Positions 63,937 through 64,000 of a DNA stretch of 64,000 bases are shown here, piece after piece (position 1 is the first letter of the stretch; each line of letters opens with the position of its first letter). The notes beneath the pieces are model-generated. The model worked only from the letters and a program-made list of their open reading frames with translations, was not told the DNA's origin and did no database searches. This DNA is from Pseudomonas helleri (GTDB taxonomy: Bacteria > Pseudomonadota > Gammaproteobacteria > Pseudomonadales > Pseudomonadaceae). The stretch is from NCBI RefSeq assembly GCF_009600315.1, contig NZ_WIWC01000003.1, forward strand, positions 170,867 to 234,866, written 5' to 3'. Position numbers and translations under genes: made by a program.

Positions 63937-64000
63937 TCGCCCCACTTCCGGCGCAGTCGAAACGGAAAACTCCTTGATATTCAATGAGTTGTACGGTTTT

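Overview
The window is a stretch of a Pseudomonas chromosome, most like the P. fluorescens lineage. The evidence is gene content and order: a Zur-type folE2/zigA cluster, uvrD with a PAS-GGDEF-EAL gene and an RpiR regulator, a two-subunit pyruvate carboxylase with its LysR neighbour, aspA with its LysR neighbour, purEK, a pst operon with very long PstC and PstA, a pnt operon with a split alpha subunit, and gcdR/gcdHG. Moderately high GC and several Pseudomonas-type intergenic palindromes agree. I see no prophage, integrase, insertion sequence, CRISPR array or tRNA. The density and colinearity are those of core chromosome, with a few accessory insertions.

Layout. 1-5.0 kb: a 5'-truncated serine hydrolase, cyclopropane fatty acid synthase, a small exported protein, cardiolipin synthase and a DUF3617 protein. 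5.0-9.0 kb: a zinc-starvation cluster. A zinc-independent GTP cyclohydrolase (folE2), broken by a one-base frameshift, faces a COG0523 GTPase (zigA) across a Zur-like operator. A DUF1826 protein and a second COG0523 GTPase follow. 9.0-17.2 kb: DUF3301, pdxY, a thioesterase, a CPA2 antiporter, an SMI1/KNR4 protein, a Tim44-like protein and uvrD. 17.4-25.1 kb: a c-di-GMP protein, an RpiR regulator behind a good HexR/RpiR-type palindrome, a LysR regulator and pyruvate carboxylase pycA-pycB. 25.2-28.6 kb: a FMN-binding/GNAT/GNAT operon divergent from a MocR regulator whose gene carries a 12-bp tandem array resembling DnaA boxes.

28.6-36.3 kb: an acetylpolyamine-type deacetylase, an AraC regulator, asparaginase, an Ala/Gly:cation symporter, aspartase and a LysR regulator. 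Asparaginase and aspartase would together turn Asn into fumarate plus two ammonia. 36.4-43.1 kb: a metzincin-like protein of unknown role, purEK behind a terminator-like leader, a GlsB-type membrane protein, DUF3299, a hexose-6-phosphate mutarotase, a second thioesterase and an MHS-type transporter. 43.2-51.3 kb: pstS, pstC, pstA, pstB and phoU, with separate Pho boxes before pstS and pstC, then a response regulator. 51.5-55.0 kb: a DUF4105 protein with three tandem DUF2388 paralogues and a DUF1127 protein. 55.3-59.9 kb: a CoA transferase and pntAA-pntAB-pntB. 60.3-63.9 kb: glutarate catabolism (gcdR, gcdH, gcdG). The last ~90 bases look like a stable-RNA promoter.

The most unusual signals are the frameshifted folE2 inside an otherwise intact Zur locus, the DnaA-box-like array inside the MocR gene, the orphan metzincin between aspA and purE, terminator hairpins directly upstream of purE and asparaginase, and the separate Pho box that leaves pstC with almost no leader. 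No single locus reads clearly as a wholly new system. All functional calls come from reading motifs and family memory; no database search was run.
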